Of a stretch of 64,000 nucleotides of DNA, positions 1 to 8,439 are shown one piece after another (position 1 is the stretch's first letter; every line of letters starts with the position of its first letter). A program made the translations under genes and the position numbers. Below the pieces are notes generated by a model that saw nothing but the letters and a program-made list of their open reading frames with translations, searched no databases and was not told the DNA's origin. Origin of the DNA: JAVBWI01 sp036677445 (GTDB taxonomy: Bacteria > Bacillota > Clostridia > Christensenellales > CAG-138); assembly GCA_036677445.1 (NCBI GenBank), contig JAVBWI010000027.1, positions 124,001 through 188,000 of the forward strand, given 5' to 3'.

Positions 1-203
1 TGCACCAGGCGATGATTTCCGTGGATGAAAAAGGAACCACCGCCGCCGCCGTTACGGTGGAAATGATGGCCGGTACCTCCCTGCCCATGCCCACCGAGCC
101 GTTCTCCATGGTATGCGACCGCCCCTTCGTGTTTGTGCTGCACAGGTGGACGGCCGACGCGGGCGAACAGGTGCTTTTTACCGGCGTGGTCAACCAGCTT
201 TAA
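1..203 (+). CDS. Serpin family protease inhibitor, C-terminal end (5' end outside window)
   Basis: Frame is fixed by position 3 (His-Gln-Ala-Met) and runs to the TAA at 201-203, giving the last 66 residues. The peptide shows the serpin hinge (Glu-Lys-Gly-Thr-Thr-Ala-Ala-Ala), then the reactive-centre loop, then the conserved strand with Asp-Arg-Pro-Phe-Val-Phe and the C-terminal Phe-Thr-Gly-Val-Val. Serpins trap target proteases by a conformational change after cleavage in this loop. By spacing from the hinge P1-P1' would be Thr-Ser, but the stretch between that point and Asp-Arg-Pro-Phe is longer than in alpha-1-antitrypsin, so the assignment is uncertain. Bacterial serpins are usually secreted or lipid-anchored; the N-terminus that would show this is missing. 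Confidence 0.9.
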   Translation, partial: HQAMISVDEKGTTAAAVTVEMMAGTSLPMPTEPFSMVCDRPFVFVLHRWTADAGEQVLFTGVVNQL

Positions 204-280
204 GTATGATACACCAGTGATTTCCTGCCAATATACCCCGCGCAAGATTGCAATGCGGCGCATATCCTGTTATGATTAAA

Positions 281-298
281 ATACGTATGTGATACGTA
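281..298. repeat. Direct repeat ATACGTA upstream of the sigma factor gene
   Basis: ATACGTA occurs at 281-287 and 292-298, start points 11 bp apart (about one helical turn). Each contains the palindrome TACGTA. It lies 59 bp before the sigma factor start, a position fitting a dimeric regulator site, but no binding protein is implied by the sequence alone. Confidence 0.35.
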
Positions 299-356
299 CA
301 TAACGGATGGAAGGGGGCGCGCCGGGCGCAAAAGCCCCGCGCGGCAGGCGGAAGTT

Positions 357-872
357 ATGGCTCAACAAACCCTGGAAGCGCTGTATGAAGCGCATGCCAA
401 AACCGTATACTGGGCTGCCTACGGCGTATCGCACAACACGGAGGCTGCGGCGGACGCTGTGCAGAATGCGTTTTTGAGCGCGCACCAGCATATGGATACG
501 CTTGCCGATTTGACAAGCGAACAATGCCGCGCATGGCTGTACCGCTGCGCGGTAAACAGCAGCATCGATATGCTCAGGCGCAACAAGCGCAGCATACCTA
601 TGGAGGATGCCGGCATTGCCGTGCCGGATACGGCGCACGGCCCCGAAACACAGGCGGAGATAAACGAGACCCGCGAGGCTATACGCCGCGAGTTGGACGC
701 GCTGCCGGAAAAATACCGCGAGCCGTTGTACTTATACTACTTTGCGGAACTGGATTACCATCAAATTGCAGACTTGCTGAACATGAGCGAAGGTACGCTG
801 AAATCCCGCATGTCGCGGGGGCGCGAATTGCTCAAAAAAGGATTGCGGAAAGGAGGCGAGCTGTATGCGTAA
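357..872 (+). CDS. ECF-type RNA polymerase sigma factor (sigma-70 family)
   Basis: The 171-residue product has the two-domain layout of ECF sigma factors. Region 2 lies at about residues 8-75 and binds core polymerase and the -10 element. Region 4 lies at about 115-165, with the helix-turn-helix around Asp-Tyr-His-Gln-Ile-Ala-Asp-Leu-Leu-Asn. The residues Ser-Glu-Gly-Thr-Leu-Lys-Ser-Arg are typical of region 4.2. The ribosome site (GGCGGA) is modest. The last 8 bases overlap the next gene, which encodes a single-pass membrane protein, the usual arrangement for an ECF factor and its anti-sigma. The inducing signal cannot be read from the sequence. Confidence 0.9.
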   Translation: MAQQTLEALYEAHAKTVYWAAYGVSHNTEAAADAVQNAFLSAHQHMDTLADLTSEQCRAWLYRCAVNSSIDMLRRNKRSIPMEDAGIAVPDTAHGPETQAEINETREAIRRELDALPEKYREPLYLYYFAELDYHQIADLLNMSEGTLKSRMSRGRELLKKGLRKGGELYA

Positions 873-1656
873 CGAACAGGAAATTTCCATAGACGCTTTG
901 CTTCGCGATATTGCGCGGCAGCAAAACGCCGCCCTGCCGCTCGACGACTGGAAGCGGGAGATATTGAAAAAAGCGCAGGCGGACAAAATGCCCGGTGCGC
1001 AGCCGCCCGCCTTTGACGAATTTGCAGCGCTGCGCCGCAGGAAGAACATCCGCAGGATCACCCTCGGGGTGGCCACCGCCGCGGCGGCGCTCCTTATACT
1101 GTTGGGTACGCGCTCGCTCTGGCAAGGCGGCATAGGCATGAAAAACGCCGCGTCCGCTTCGGAAGCGCCCGTTGAGGATTGGCAGATGTACGCGATGGAA
1201 GCGCCGGCCCAAGAGCTGGCGGAAGCGCCGATGGACATCATGTCCCTGCCGGAAGAATCCACGCAGGCGCCCGCTGCGCCAGAACCCGCCGCGCCGGCGC
1301 CCGCTGAACGCCCGGCCGCGGATTCGGCCGGAGGCGCGGCATCCGGCACAGACTCCGGCGCCAATGAAAGAAATATTCGCGGCGTGTTTACCGAGGAAGA
1401 AACCCAAGCGCTTTCTGCCGTACTTGCGGCGACAGCGCCCGGCAATGGCGATAGGGCGGTATACGACGGCGTGTTTACACAGATCACGCGCGCGGAAATG
1501 GCCAGCTTGACGGTGCAGCCGCTCGACGGCGGCGCGCAGCAAACGATCCAACGCGATCTGCTCTATAGGGTGGTGCTGGATACACGCGTTGAAAACGCGC
1601 CGATCTATGCGGTGGATGCGGCTACGTTCGAGGTGCTGGGCAAGATCGTAGAATAA
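865..1656 (+). CDS. Single-pass membrane protein, probable anti-sigma factor partner
   Basis: 263 residues. The N-terminal ~60 residues are charged and probably cytoplasmic, one transmembrane helix lies at about 65-81, and a Pro/Ala/Glu-rich linker (about 110-165) leads to an outer C-terminal domain. No zinc-binding HxxxCxxC anti-sigma motif is present, so the anti-sigma role rests on context: the gene overlaps the ECF sigma gene by 8 bp and has a strong AAAGGAGG site about 9 bases before its ATG. The outer domain was not recognised. Confidence 0.6.
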   Translation: MRNEQEISIDALLRDIARQQNAALPLDDWKREILKKAQADKMPGAQPPAFDEFAALRRRKNIRRITLGVATAAAALLILLGTRSLWQGGIGMKNAASASEAPVEDWQMYAMEAPAQELAEAPMDIMSLPEESTQAPAAPEPAAPAPAERPAADSAGGAASGTDSGANERNIRGVFTEEETQALSAVLAATAPGNGDRAVYDGVFTQITRAEMASLTVQPLDGGAQQTIQRDLLYRVVLDTRVENAPIYAVDAATFEVLGKIVE

Positions 1657-1675
1657 CAGTATTGAAAACCATACG

Positions 1676-1717
1676 GGGCTTCGTTTGCCGGATATACGGC
1701 AGAACGAAGCCCTTTGG
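1676..1717 (+). terminator. Intrinsic terminator after the sigma/anti-sigma pair
   Basis: Stem GGGCTTCGTT (1676-1685) pairs with AACGAAGCCC (1703-1712), with an inner TGCCG/CGGCA helix, followed by a short T run. It ends the sigma/anti-sigma operon. Confidence 0.7.
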
Positions 1718-1753
1718 TATATTGGAACCGTCTGGGCGTGATGAGGTTAGCGT

Positions 1754-2038
1754 ATGGGAAAAGTGTATGCATTTGAAGCCATTATCCGCAAAGCGGAGGA
1801 CATGGACGCCGCGTATATCGAAATTCCGTTTGATGTTCCGGCCGCGTTCGGAAAAGGACGGGTGCCGGTAACCGCTACTTTCGACGGGGAAGGGTATGAG
1901 GGCAGCGTGGTAAAGATGGGAACGCCCTGCCATATACTCGGTATCCGCAAGGATATCCGCGCGAAAATCGGCAAGCAGCCCGGCGACAGCGTAACCGTTA
2001 CGCTGCAAGAGCGGGAGTACCCCCGCAAGAAGGGATAA
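1754..2038 (+). CDS. DUF1905 domain protein
   Basis: 94 residues covering one DUF1905-type beta-barrel domain. Family features visible are Lys-Gly-Arg-Val-Pro-Val-Thr-Ala-Thr in the middle, a Gly-Ile-Arg-Lys-Asp-Ile-Arg segment, and the end Gly-Asp-Ser-Val-Thr-Val-Thr-Leu. Proteins of this family have no firmly established function; some members are fused to YdeI/OmpD-associated domains. A GAGGT ribosome site precedes the ATG by 7 bases. The gene is monocistronic, between a terminator and a convergent methyltransferase gene. Confidence 0.8.
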   Translation: MGKVYAFEAIIRKAEDMDAAYIEIPFDVPAAFGKGRVPVTATFDGEGYEGSVVKMGTPCHILGIRKDIRAKIGKQPGDSVTVTLQEREYPRKKG

Positions 2039-2072
2039 TCCGGCGGGATTCAGGGCGCCTATCCAAAAAAAA

Positions 2073-2744
2073 TCAGCCCAGCAGGTCCCCGCCCACGAAT
2101 CTTCTTCCCGCCGCCGCGCACGCGGCCAGTACGGAATAGCTGCCCGCCGCCGGGTCCAGTACCCAATCCCCCGGCAGCGTGACGCATTCGATCAGCCGCC
2201 TTTGCAGCTCGACGGGCTTGGCGTGCGGATGCCCTTTTTGCGCCTGCTCGCGCCATACGTCGGGTATGGCATGATCCTTCCAAACGCCTTTTGCGCGTTT
2301 GGGGCGCTTTTGGAGCACCACAAGGTATTCCGACGTGCGGCGCGTGCGGTAGCCCATGCCGATGCGCACTTTTTCCCACACGACCATATCCACCAATTCC
2401 AGCTCGGTATCGGCAAGCCAGGGCAGCACGCCCTCGCATAAATGAAATTTATCGACCCACAAAAACAGGTGCCCGCTTTTTTGGAGCACACGGTTGAGAT
2501 CCCGCAAGAAGGCACAGATCAGGCCCTCCTTCATCTGCGGCAAGCCGGACCGATCCCGCCCGCGGCGCACGCCCTCGTTGCCGTAGCAGAGCTTATCCAG
2601 TATGCCGCGGTATTGCGGGTCGAAAAACGCGGCGGCAATGCTCTCGTCGTGTACGGAGGCAAGCAAGGCAAGACCGTCGAGACGGTTTTTCGCATCGGGC
2701 AGTATACCGGCGTCAGGAAGTATGGGTTGATCGTATAACTGCAT
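2073..2744 (-). CDS. Site-specific DNA methyltransferase (orphan, beta-type layout)
   Basis: 223 residues. The catalytic motif IV appears as Asp-Pro-Gln-Tyr at residue 42 instead of the common Asp-Pro-Pro-Tyr, and the SAM-binding motif I (Asp-Pro-Ala-Ala-Gly-Ser) follows near residue 197. This motif order is typical of beta-class amino (N6-adenine or N4-cytosine) methyltransferases. Other conserved parts are Gly-His-Leu-Phe-Leu-Trp-Val-Asp-Lys and His-Ala-Lys-Pro. No restriction endonuclease gene is adjacent, so it probably acts alone as a regulatory or housekeeping modification enzyme. A GGAGGGAG site precedes the ATG. It is transcribed away from the pheS leader. Confidence 0.85.
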   Translation of the reverse strand: MQLYDQPILPDAGILPDAKNRLDGLALLASVHDESIAAAFFDPQYRGILDKLCYGNEGVRRGRDRSGLPQMKEGLICAFLRDLNRVLQKSGHLFLWVDKFHLCEGVLPWLADTELELVDMVVWEKVRIGMGYRTRRTSEYLVVLQKRPKRAKGVWKDHAIPDVWREQAQKGHPHAKPVELQRRLIECVTLPGDWVLDPAAGSYSVLAACAAAGRRFVGGDLLG

Positions 2745-2775
2745 AGCTCCCTCCGTATAAAATTAGAATACCTGT

Positions 2776-2805
2776 ATTGTACCATAACGCCGCGGAATAT
2801 GCCAA
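2776..2805 (-). promoter_or_regulatory. Putative promoter of the DNA methyltransferase gene
   Basis: On the minus strand TTGGCA (2800-2805) and TACAAT (2776-2781) are 18 bp apart, about 30 bp before the ATG. It is back to back with the pheS promoter. Confidence 0.5.
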
Positions 2806-2810
2806 AAAGC

Positions 2811-2840
2811 TTGCATTTTGGCGGACGGCTGTGCTACAAT
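2811..2840 (+). promoter_or_regulatory. Putative promoter of the T-box leader and pheST
   Basis: TTGCAT (2811-2816), 18-bp spacer, TACAAT (2835-2840) preceded by TGC (extended -10). Transcription would start near 2847 and give a leader of about 400 nt. Confidence 0.55.
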
Positions 2841-2846
2841 AACTGA

Positions 2847-3172
2847 AAAATAAAAGTTATGCCGGTCTGCTTTTCGCCGGACGCGAAAAAGCAGTGCCGC
2901 ATAACGGAATCTGCGATGACGGAGCCGGGTTTCCGATACAGCGCATGACCAGAGAACGCCGCCGGGGCGATTGCCCCGCGCTGGAAGCGGCGAGTGCGCG
3001 CAGGAATTTTCCCTTTCTCTCCCGAGCATCCCCGGTGAAGCCCATTTTGGGTGCGTAGTCGGCGGCGGGTAAGCCCGATACAGCGGCGAAGACCCCGTAT
3101 TTGCGGGGTGAAACAGGGTGGTACCACGAGAGCGCGCAGCGCATCGTCCTTGGCGGGACGATGCGCTTTTTT
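2847..3172 (+). promoter_or_regulatory. T-box riboswitch controlling pheST
   Basis: The diagnostic T-box sequence AGGGTGGTACCACG is at 3115-3128. Upstream are a structured stem I region and the stem III hairpin (GACCCCG...CGGGGT, about 3091-3109). An intrinsic terminator competes with the antiterminator: GCGCATCGTCC (3139-3149) pairs with GGACGATGCGC (3156-3166), followed by TTTTTT. T-boxes sense uncharged tRNA, and the gene served makes a phenylalanyl specifier (UUC) likely. TTC triplets at about 2930 and 3008 are candidates, but I could not fix the specifier loop by eye. Confidence 0.92.
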
Positions 3173-3253
3173 GTTGTTTTTGCGTGTGTCAAAGCCCTGT
3201 GCGGCAGAATGAAAGAAATTTTACCCTTTCGGGGATCAGAAGGAGGCAGGAAT

Positions 3254-4276
3254 ATGCTCGAAACATTGGAAAAGATCGGCCGCGAGGCATTCGAAAGCCT
3301 TGCAGCCGCAAAGGAAGAAGCCGACCTTGAAACGCTTTCGGTAAGCGTTTTAGGGCGCAGCGGCTCGCTCACGGAAATATTGCGCACCATGGGCAAGCTG
3401 CACAAGGACGTGCGCGCGCAGTTCGGCCAGCAGGCCAACAAGTTAAAGCGCGAGTTGGAAGAAGCCATAGCCGTTAAAAGGCAGGCCATCGCCGAAGAGG
3501 AAAAATCCCGCAGATTTTTGCGCGAGACGCTGGATATCACCGAGCCGGGCCGCCGTGTGCTGCCCCGCGGAAGGCTGCACCCCATGACGCGGACATACCG
3601 CGAAATCCGCGACGCGCTCATCGGCATGGGCTTCATCACCTTCGACGGACCGGAGGTGGAGCTGGATAAATACAACTTCACAATGCTCAACCTGCCGCCC
3701 GACCATCCCGCGCGGGATATGCAGGATACATTCTATATCAACGACTCCGTGGTGCTTCGGACCCACACTTCTCCCTGCGAGGCGCGGGCTCTGCTCACGA
3801 TGGAGCCGCCGTTCCGGGTAGTCATCCCCGGCCGCTGCTTCCGTGTGGACGAGGTGGATGCGAGCCATTCCCCCATATTCATGCAGATGGAGGGGCTGGT
3901 GGTGGACCGCAACATCACGCTTGCGGATTTGAAGGGCACGCTGGAAGCCTTTGTGCACGCCGTGTTCGGCGAGGATGTGAAAACACGCTTCCGGCCCAGC
4001 TACTTCCCGTTCACCGAGCCTTCGGCGGAGCTGGACATTTCCTGCACCATCTGCGGCGGCAAGGGCTGCCGGGTGTGCAAGGGCACGGGCTGGCTGGAGA
4101 TACTCGGCTGCGGCGTGACCAACCCGCACGAAATAGAGAACTGCGGCCTTGACCCCCACGAATGGAGCGCCTTCGCCTTCGGGCTGGGCGTGGACCGCGT
4201 CGCAAGCCTCAAATACGGCGTAACCGATATCCGGCTCGAGTATGAGAACGACGCGCGGTTCCTGGGACAATTTTAA
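3254..4276 (+). CDS. pheS: Phenylalanyl-tRNA synthetase alpha subunit
   Basis: 340 residues from the ATG that follows an AGGAGG site (3241-3246); an upstream in-frame ATG lies inside the T-box leader and is rejected. PheS charges tRNA-Phe as an alpha2beta2 complex with PheT. The N-terminal ~90 residues form the tRNA-binding coiled coil. Class II motif 2 is seen as Phe-Arg-Val-Val-Ile-Pro-Gly-Arg-Cys-Phe-Arg, and motif 3 as Phe-Gly-Leu-Gly-Val-Asp-Arg. A Cys-rich Gly-Cys-Arg-Val-Cys-Lys-Gly segment typical of many PheS proteins is present. pheT follows after 165 bp. Confidence 0.97.
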   Translation: MLETLEKIGREAFESLAAAKEEADLETLSVSVLGRSGSLTEILRTMGKLHKDVRAQFGQQANKLKRELEEAIAVKRQAIAEEEKSRRFLRETLDITEPGRRVLPRGRLHPMTRTYREIRDALIGMGFITFDGPEVELDKYNFTMLNLPPDHPARDMQDTFYINDSVVLRTHTSPCEARALLTMEPPFRVVIPGRCFRVDEVDASHSPIFMQMEGLVVDRNITLADLKGTLEAFVHAVFGEDVKTRFRPSYFPFTEPSAELDISCTICGGKGCRVCKGTGWLEILGCGVTNPHEIENCGLDPHEWSAFAFGLGVDRVASLKYGVTDIRLEYENDARFLGQF

Positions 4277-4377
4277 CGGATAGTTGGTAATGTATAATGA
4301 ATAATTCAGGAAGGAATTCCTGAAGGGAATTTCTTTGAAACAATTTACAATGCATAGAATATTGTCCGCTTTCTTTT

Positions 4378-4408
4378 GGTTCTTTTCTTTTGCGGAAAGA
4401 AAAGAACC
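4378..4408. repeat. Perfect 13-bp hairpin between pheS and pheT
   Basis: GGTTCTTTTCTTT (4378-4390) pairs exactly with AAAGAAAAGAACC (4396-4408) around a 5-nt loop. There is no T run, so it is not a classical terminator. Nearly the same stem occurs in the gyrB-gyrA gap at 12541-12570. Confidence 0.75.
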
Positions 4409-4441
4409 GTCCCCAAATCTCTGTATGGAGGATTGCCTGAT

Positions 4442-6850
4442 ATGAAATTGCCTTTGAAATGGTTAAAGGAATACATCGAATACGACGTGACCCACGAGGA
4501 GTTCGTGGAAAAAATGATGTGGCGCGGCTTTGAGGTGGCGGATATATTGCCCGAGCTTCCGGATGTTTATGGCGTGGTCGTCGGCCGTGTGCTGAGCGTG
4601 GAGCAGCATCCCAATGCGGAAAAGCTGCACGTCTGCACCGTGGACGCGGGCGAAGGCCGCATCCGGACAATCGTGTGCGGCGCGCCCAACGTGGTGCCCA
4701 ACATGCTGACGCCCGTGGCGCTGCCCGGGGCAAAGCTGCCCGGCGGCGTGGAGATTTCCCCCACCGTGATGCGCGGTATTGCGAGCGACGGCATGCTCTG
4801 TTCCGGCAGCGAGCTGGGCCTGACCGACGCCGACTACCCCGGCAGCGAAGTATACGGCCTGCTGGCCATACAGGGCGAGCATCCGCTCGGAGAGCCCATC
4901 GCCGAGGCCGTGGGCTTAAACGACGTGGTGTTCAACATCGAACTCACGCCCAACCGCCCGGATTGCCAGAGCATCATCGGCATGTGCCGCGAGGCCGCAG
5001 CCGCTTTAGGCAAGCCTTTTCAGACGCCGGTCATCAAAGAAATCCCCGGCGCCGGCCGCGCCGGCGAATACGCGAGCGTTACCGTGGAGAACGCGGAACT
5101 CTGCCCCCGCTACGCCGCGCGCGTGGTAACGGATATCCGCATCGCCCCCTCCCCCGCCTGGATGCAGAAAAAGCTTCGCAGCGTAGGCTTACGGCCCATC
5201 AACAACATTGTGGACATCACCAACTTCGTGATGGTGGAGTACGGCCACCCCATGCATGCGTTTGACCTCGCCTGCGTGGCGGACGCGCATATCATCGTGC
5301 GCAACGCCTATGAGAACGAGACCGTACGCACGCTGGACAGCAAGGACCGGCCCGTCGACCCTTCCATGCTGCTCATCGCCGACCCCAAGAAGGGCGTGGG
5401 CATCGCGGGCGTAATGGGCGGCGAGAACTCCGAAATCAAACCCGAAACCAAAGCCGTACTCTTTGAGGCGGCGGTGTTCAAGAACAGCAACATCCGCGCG
5501 ACCGCGAGAAAGCTCAAGCATATGACCGACGCAGCCGCCCGGTTCATAAAGGGCGTAGAGCCGGTCAGCGCCAAAAAGGCGCTGGACCGCGCCATTGAGC
5601 TGGTGGCGGAGTTTAAGGCCGGACGCATTGTGGGCGATACCATAGACGTTTGCGCGGCGGATTTGCGCGACCGCGAGATTGATGTGGATGTGCCGCACAT
5701 CAACCGGCTGCTGAACACTTCTTTCTCGGGGCAGGAAATGGCGGATATGCTGGCCACCATCCATATACCGGCCACGCCCGCGGGCGACAAACTGCACATC
5801 GCCGTGCCGCACTACCGCACGGATATCGAGAGCGGCGTGGAAGCGGACTGGGATATCGCCGAGGAAGTCGCGCGCATATACGGCTACTACAACATCGCCC
5901 CCACGCTTATGCGCGGCGATACCTTCCGCGGCCGTTTGACGCCGCCGTTCCGGCTGGAGGACGCGGTGAAGGATCAGCTTGCCGCATTGGGCGCGTACGA
6001 GATGTACAACTACAACTTCACCGGCCCCGCCGCGCTGGACGCGCTGCTGCTGCCCGAAGGGGATGAAAAGCGGCAGGCGGTAAAGATATTGAATCCCTTC
6101 GGCGAGGACCAGAGCCTGATGCGCACCACGCTCATCGCCGGCATGCTTCGCGTCGCCGCGTTGAACCTCAACCGCCGCACCGGGCAAGGCCGCTTCTTTG
6201 AGGTGGGCAACGTACATTTTGACAACAACGCCGAGCTTGCGGAAGAGCGCAAGATGGTAGGACTGCTGTTCTTCGGCGAGGGCGAGGATTTTTACACGCT
6301 CAAGGGTACGGTGGAAGAACTGATGGATTCGCTGGGCATTTCCGGCCTGCGCTTTGTGCGCGGCGGCGGAGCGTACCTGCACCCGGGCCGCAGCGCGCTT
6401 CTTTATGCGGGCGAGACGTGCATAGGTGAGCTGGGCGAGGTGCACCCCGACGTGGCCGACGCTTTCGGCGTGGATGCGCGCGCTTATGTTGCGGAGCTTC
6501 CATTTTCGGAACTGTTTGCGCTGCACAACCGCGAGCGTACCTATAAGGCGCTGCCCCGTTACCCGGTGGTGCAGCGCGACCTCGCCGTGATTGCGGACGA
6601 AGCAGTTACCGCCGAGACGCTCAAGTCCGCCATCGAGCGGGTACAGGGTCTGCCTCTGGGCGTTCTAGTGGAGCAGGTGCGGCTGTTCGACGTATTTCGC
6701 GGCGGCACGATGCCGGCAGGCAAAAAGAGCATGGCGTACTCCTTCACGCTGCGCGCGGAGGACCGCACGCTCAACGAGGAGGATATCGGCGCGGCCATGA
6801 ACGCGATCATCGCCGCGCTGGATATGGCAGGTGGCAAGCTGCGGGAGTAG
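4442..6850 (+). CDS. pheT: Phenylalanyl-tRNA synthetase beta subunit
   Basis: 802 residues from the ATG preceded by GGAGGA (4428-4433); an earlier in-frame start falls in the intergenic hairpin and is not used. Domains in order: N-terminal EMAP/OB-type tRNA-binding domain (about 40-150), B3/B4 editing domain (about 210-390), B5 domain (about 400-470), the catalytic-like core, and the C-terminal ferredoxin-fold anticodon-binding domain (about 705-802). The length is normal for bacterial PheT. It shares the T-box-controlled transcript with pheS. Confidence 0.97.
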   Translation: MKLPLKWLKEYIEYDVTHEEFVEKMMWRGFEVADILPELPDVYGVVVGRVLSVEQHPNAEKLHVCTVDAGEGRIRTIVCGAPNVVPNMLTPVALPGAKLPGGVEISPTVMRGIASDGMLCSGSELGLTDADYPGSEVYGLLAIQGEHPLGEPIAEAVGLNDVVFNIELTPNRPDCQSIIGMCREAAAALGKPFQTPVIKEIPGAGRAGEYASVTVENAELCPRYAARVVTDIRIAPSPAWMQKKLRSVGLRPINNIVDITNFVMVEYGHPMHAFDLACVADAHIIVRNAYENETVRTLDSKDRPVDPSMLLIADPKKGVGIAGVMGGENSEIKPETKAVLFEAAVFKNSNIRATARKLKHMTDAAARFIKGVEPVSAKKALDRAIELVAEFKAGRIVGDTIDVCAADLRDREIDVDVPHINRLLNTSFSGQEMADMLATIHIPATPAGDKLHIAVPHYRTDIESGVEADWDIAEEVARIYGYYNIAPTLMRGDTFRGRLTPPFRLEDAVKDQLAALGAYEMYNYNFTGPAALDALLLPEGDEKRQAVKILNPFGEDQSLMRTTLIAGMLRVAALNLNRRTGQGRFFEVGNVHFDNNAELAEERKMVGLLFFGEGEDFYTLKGTVEELMDSLGISGLRFVRGGGAYLHPGRSALLYAGETCIGELGEVHPDVADAFGVDARAYVAELPFSELFALHNRERTYKALPRYPVVQRDLAVIADEAVTAETLKSAIERVQGLPLGVLVEQVRLFDVFRGGTMPAGKKSMAYSFTLRAEDRTLNEEDIGAAMNAIIAALDMAGGKLRE

Positions 6851-6864
6851 AGGGTCGAGAATAC

Positions 6865-6893
6865 GCGGGAGCCTTTTTAAGAAAGGTTCCCGC
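6865..6893 (+). terminator. Inverted repeat after pheT, probable terminator
   Basis: GCGGGAGCCTTT pairs with AAAGGTTCCCGC (one G-T wobble). It lies 14 bp after the pheT stop. There is no long T run, so efficiency is uncertain. Confidence 0.5.
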
Positions 6894-6966
6894 ACCCTCT
6901 AAAAACCGCGGGCGGAAAATAGAGCTCTATGCCAATCGTGGGGTAAAGCAATAGGGTGTAACAAGT

Positions 6967-6996
6967 GGGGGACTGGAGCGCAAGCGAACAGTCCCC
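6967..6996. repeat. Hairpin GGGGACTG/CAGTCCCC
   Basis: Perfect 8-bp stem, 6967-6974 with 6989-6996, in the 287-bp gap between pheT and the secreted-protein gene. The rest of the gap shows no gene. Confidence 0.5.
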
Positions 6997-7137
6997 TAAA
7001 GTATTTTCTGCAGTCATGATCCGGATACGGAAACCGCGATAAATCATAGAAAAACTTGGAAGCACAGGCAAATAGCCTGCGACAAAACGTCTCCCTTCCC
7101 CGTCTACTATAAAAAGGAATAGAAGGGATTAGCTTAT

Positions 7138-8436
7138 ATGAAGAAGCGGTTTTTGTGCGCGTTGCTGTGCCTGGTTCTGTTTTTGGGAGCGCTTCCCGCG
7201 GCTTCGCTGGCGGCGAATACGCCCGCGCCTACCTACGACGACGCGAGCGCCGCGGCGGACATACTGGACGGGCTCCGGAATGACGGCGACTTTGCCGGGC
7301 TCTATCTCAAGGACAACGGCGCAAAGGTGGTCGTTATGCTCATCAACGCGACCGCGGCGCGCAAAAACGAGATCCGCGCCATGGTGCAGCGGCCGGATGT
7401 GGTGGAATTCAAGAGCGCGAAGTATTCCTATGCGGAGCTGGACCGAATCTGCTTTGAGGCCATCGCCGGCAACGGCACATTCGAAGTCACGACGAGCGGC
7501 CTCGACGAAATCAACAATTGCGTGGTCGTCACCGTCTATTACGGCGGCGAGGCGGCCGCGCGGGCCTATTACGCCAAAAAATACGGTAACCGCGTGAAGG
7601 TGATCGGTTCGGATTACGTATCCATGGGCGACCTGTATAACCCCATCGCGGTCTCCAACGAACAATGGATACGCGAGGTGTTTCCGGACGCGATGGAGCT
7701 GAGCACGGCGAACGCCCGCTTCGTGTTTTCCGGCGCGCCCAGGGCCGTAAAAACCCGCGCAGTGCTCAACACGCAGGGGGAATCCCTTACGCTGTACCGA
7801 TTTAAAACACAACAGGATTACGAGAAAGCCAAGGCCATGATCCGCGGGACCACGGTGGTATCCGGCGGCAAAACCGTATATGTGGATACGGAATTTGCCT
7901 CCACGTATTTCTATAACGGCGCAAGCAACATGCTTGCACTCTACTGCGGCAGCACGCAGCGTACGTTCTCCACGCTCTACGAACGGAATTTCTATCCGGC
8001 CGGGGGTCTGGGCGGCTTCTTTTCGCTGCGGAACTCTGCGATTTACAAAGGAACGGAGGGCCGGGTCTTGCCGGATGAACATACGCCGGAATCGCCGCAG
8101 GCTTTGCGCAAGCTTTCTGACGCCGTCTGTTTGGGCATCGTGAAGCGCACGCCGGATGTGAAGGGTAAGGCCGGCGAATACGAGATCGCCGTTACCGAAA
8201 GCATCCGCGGTGCGGCAAAGAACGCCATCCGTGTATCCGCCATGCCCGAAGTACTGGAAAAAGGGCGCACATACATGCTGTTCCTTGTGAAGGACGGCGC
8301 GTCGGCGGGCTGGCGGCTGACAGACAACGTGTATTTCTCCGTATTCGAGCTTAACGATAAAGGATATGTGCTGCCCGTGCGCGAATACGGCATGACCAGG
8401 CCCGTTTCGCTCTCAACGTTTAAAAAGGGCCTGTAA
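7138..8436 (+). CDS. Secreted protein of unknown function
   Basis: 432 residues with a clear Sec signal peptide: Met-Lys-Lys-Arg, a leucine-rich core, and a likely cleavage after Ala-Ser-Leu-Ala-Ala near residue 25. I do not recognise the family. The middle (about 40-150) looks like a small alpha/beta domain. The C-terminal ~100 residues (from about 325) follow an OB-like pattern seen in some exported Firmicutes proteins, with Ser-Asp-Ala-Val-Cys-Leu-Gly-Ile-Val and, later, Gly-Arg-Thr-Tyr-Met-Leu-Phe-Leu. It is monocistronic and convergent with cca, 3 bp from it. Only two cysteines appear after the signal peptide besides those near residues 112 and 123, so a disulfide-rich fold is unlikely. 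Confidence 0.7.
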   Translation: MKKRFLCALLCLVLFLGALPAASLAANTPAPTYDDASAAADILDGLRNDGDFAGLYLKDNGAKVVVMLINATAARKNEIRAMVQRPDVVEFKSAKYSYAELDRICFEAIAGNGTFEVTTSGLDEINNCVVVTVYYGGEAAARAYYAKKYGNRVKVIGSDYVSMGDLYNPIAVSNEQWIREVFPDAMELSTANARFVFSGAPRAVKTRAVLNTQGESLTLYRFKTQQDYEKAKAMIRGTTVVSGGKTVYVDTEFASTYFYNGASNMLALYCGSTQRTFSTLYERNFYPAGGLGGFFSLRNSAIYKGTEGRVLPDEHTPESPQALRKLSDAVCLGIVKRTPDVKGKAGEYEIAVTESIRGAAKNAIRVSAMPEVLEKGRTYMLFLVKDGASAGWRLTDNVYFSVFELNDKGYVLPVREYGMTRPVSLSTFKKGL

Positions 8437-8439
8437 TCT

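Noticed and set aside
5189..6526. 445-codon open frame on the minus strand opposite pheT
   Set aside because: Antisense shadow of a full-length PheT; composition is His/Ala/Arg-rich noise.
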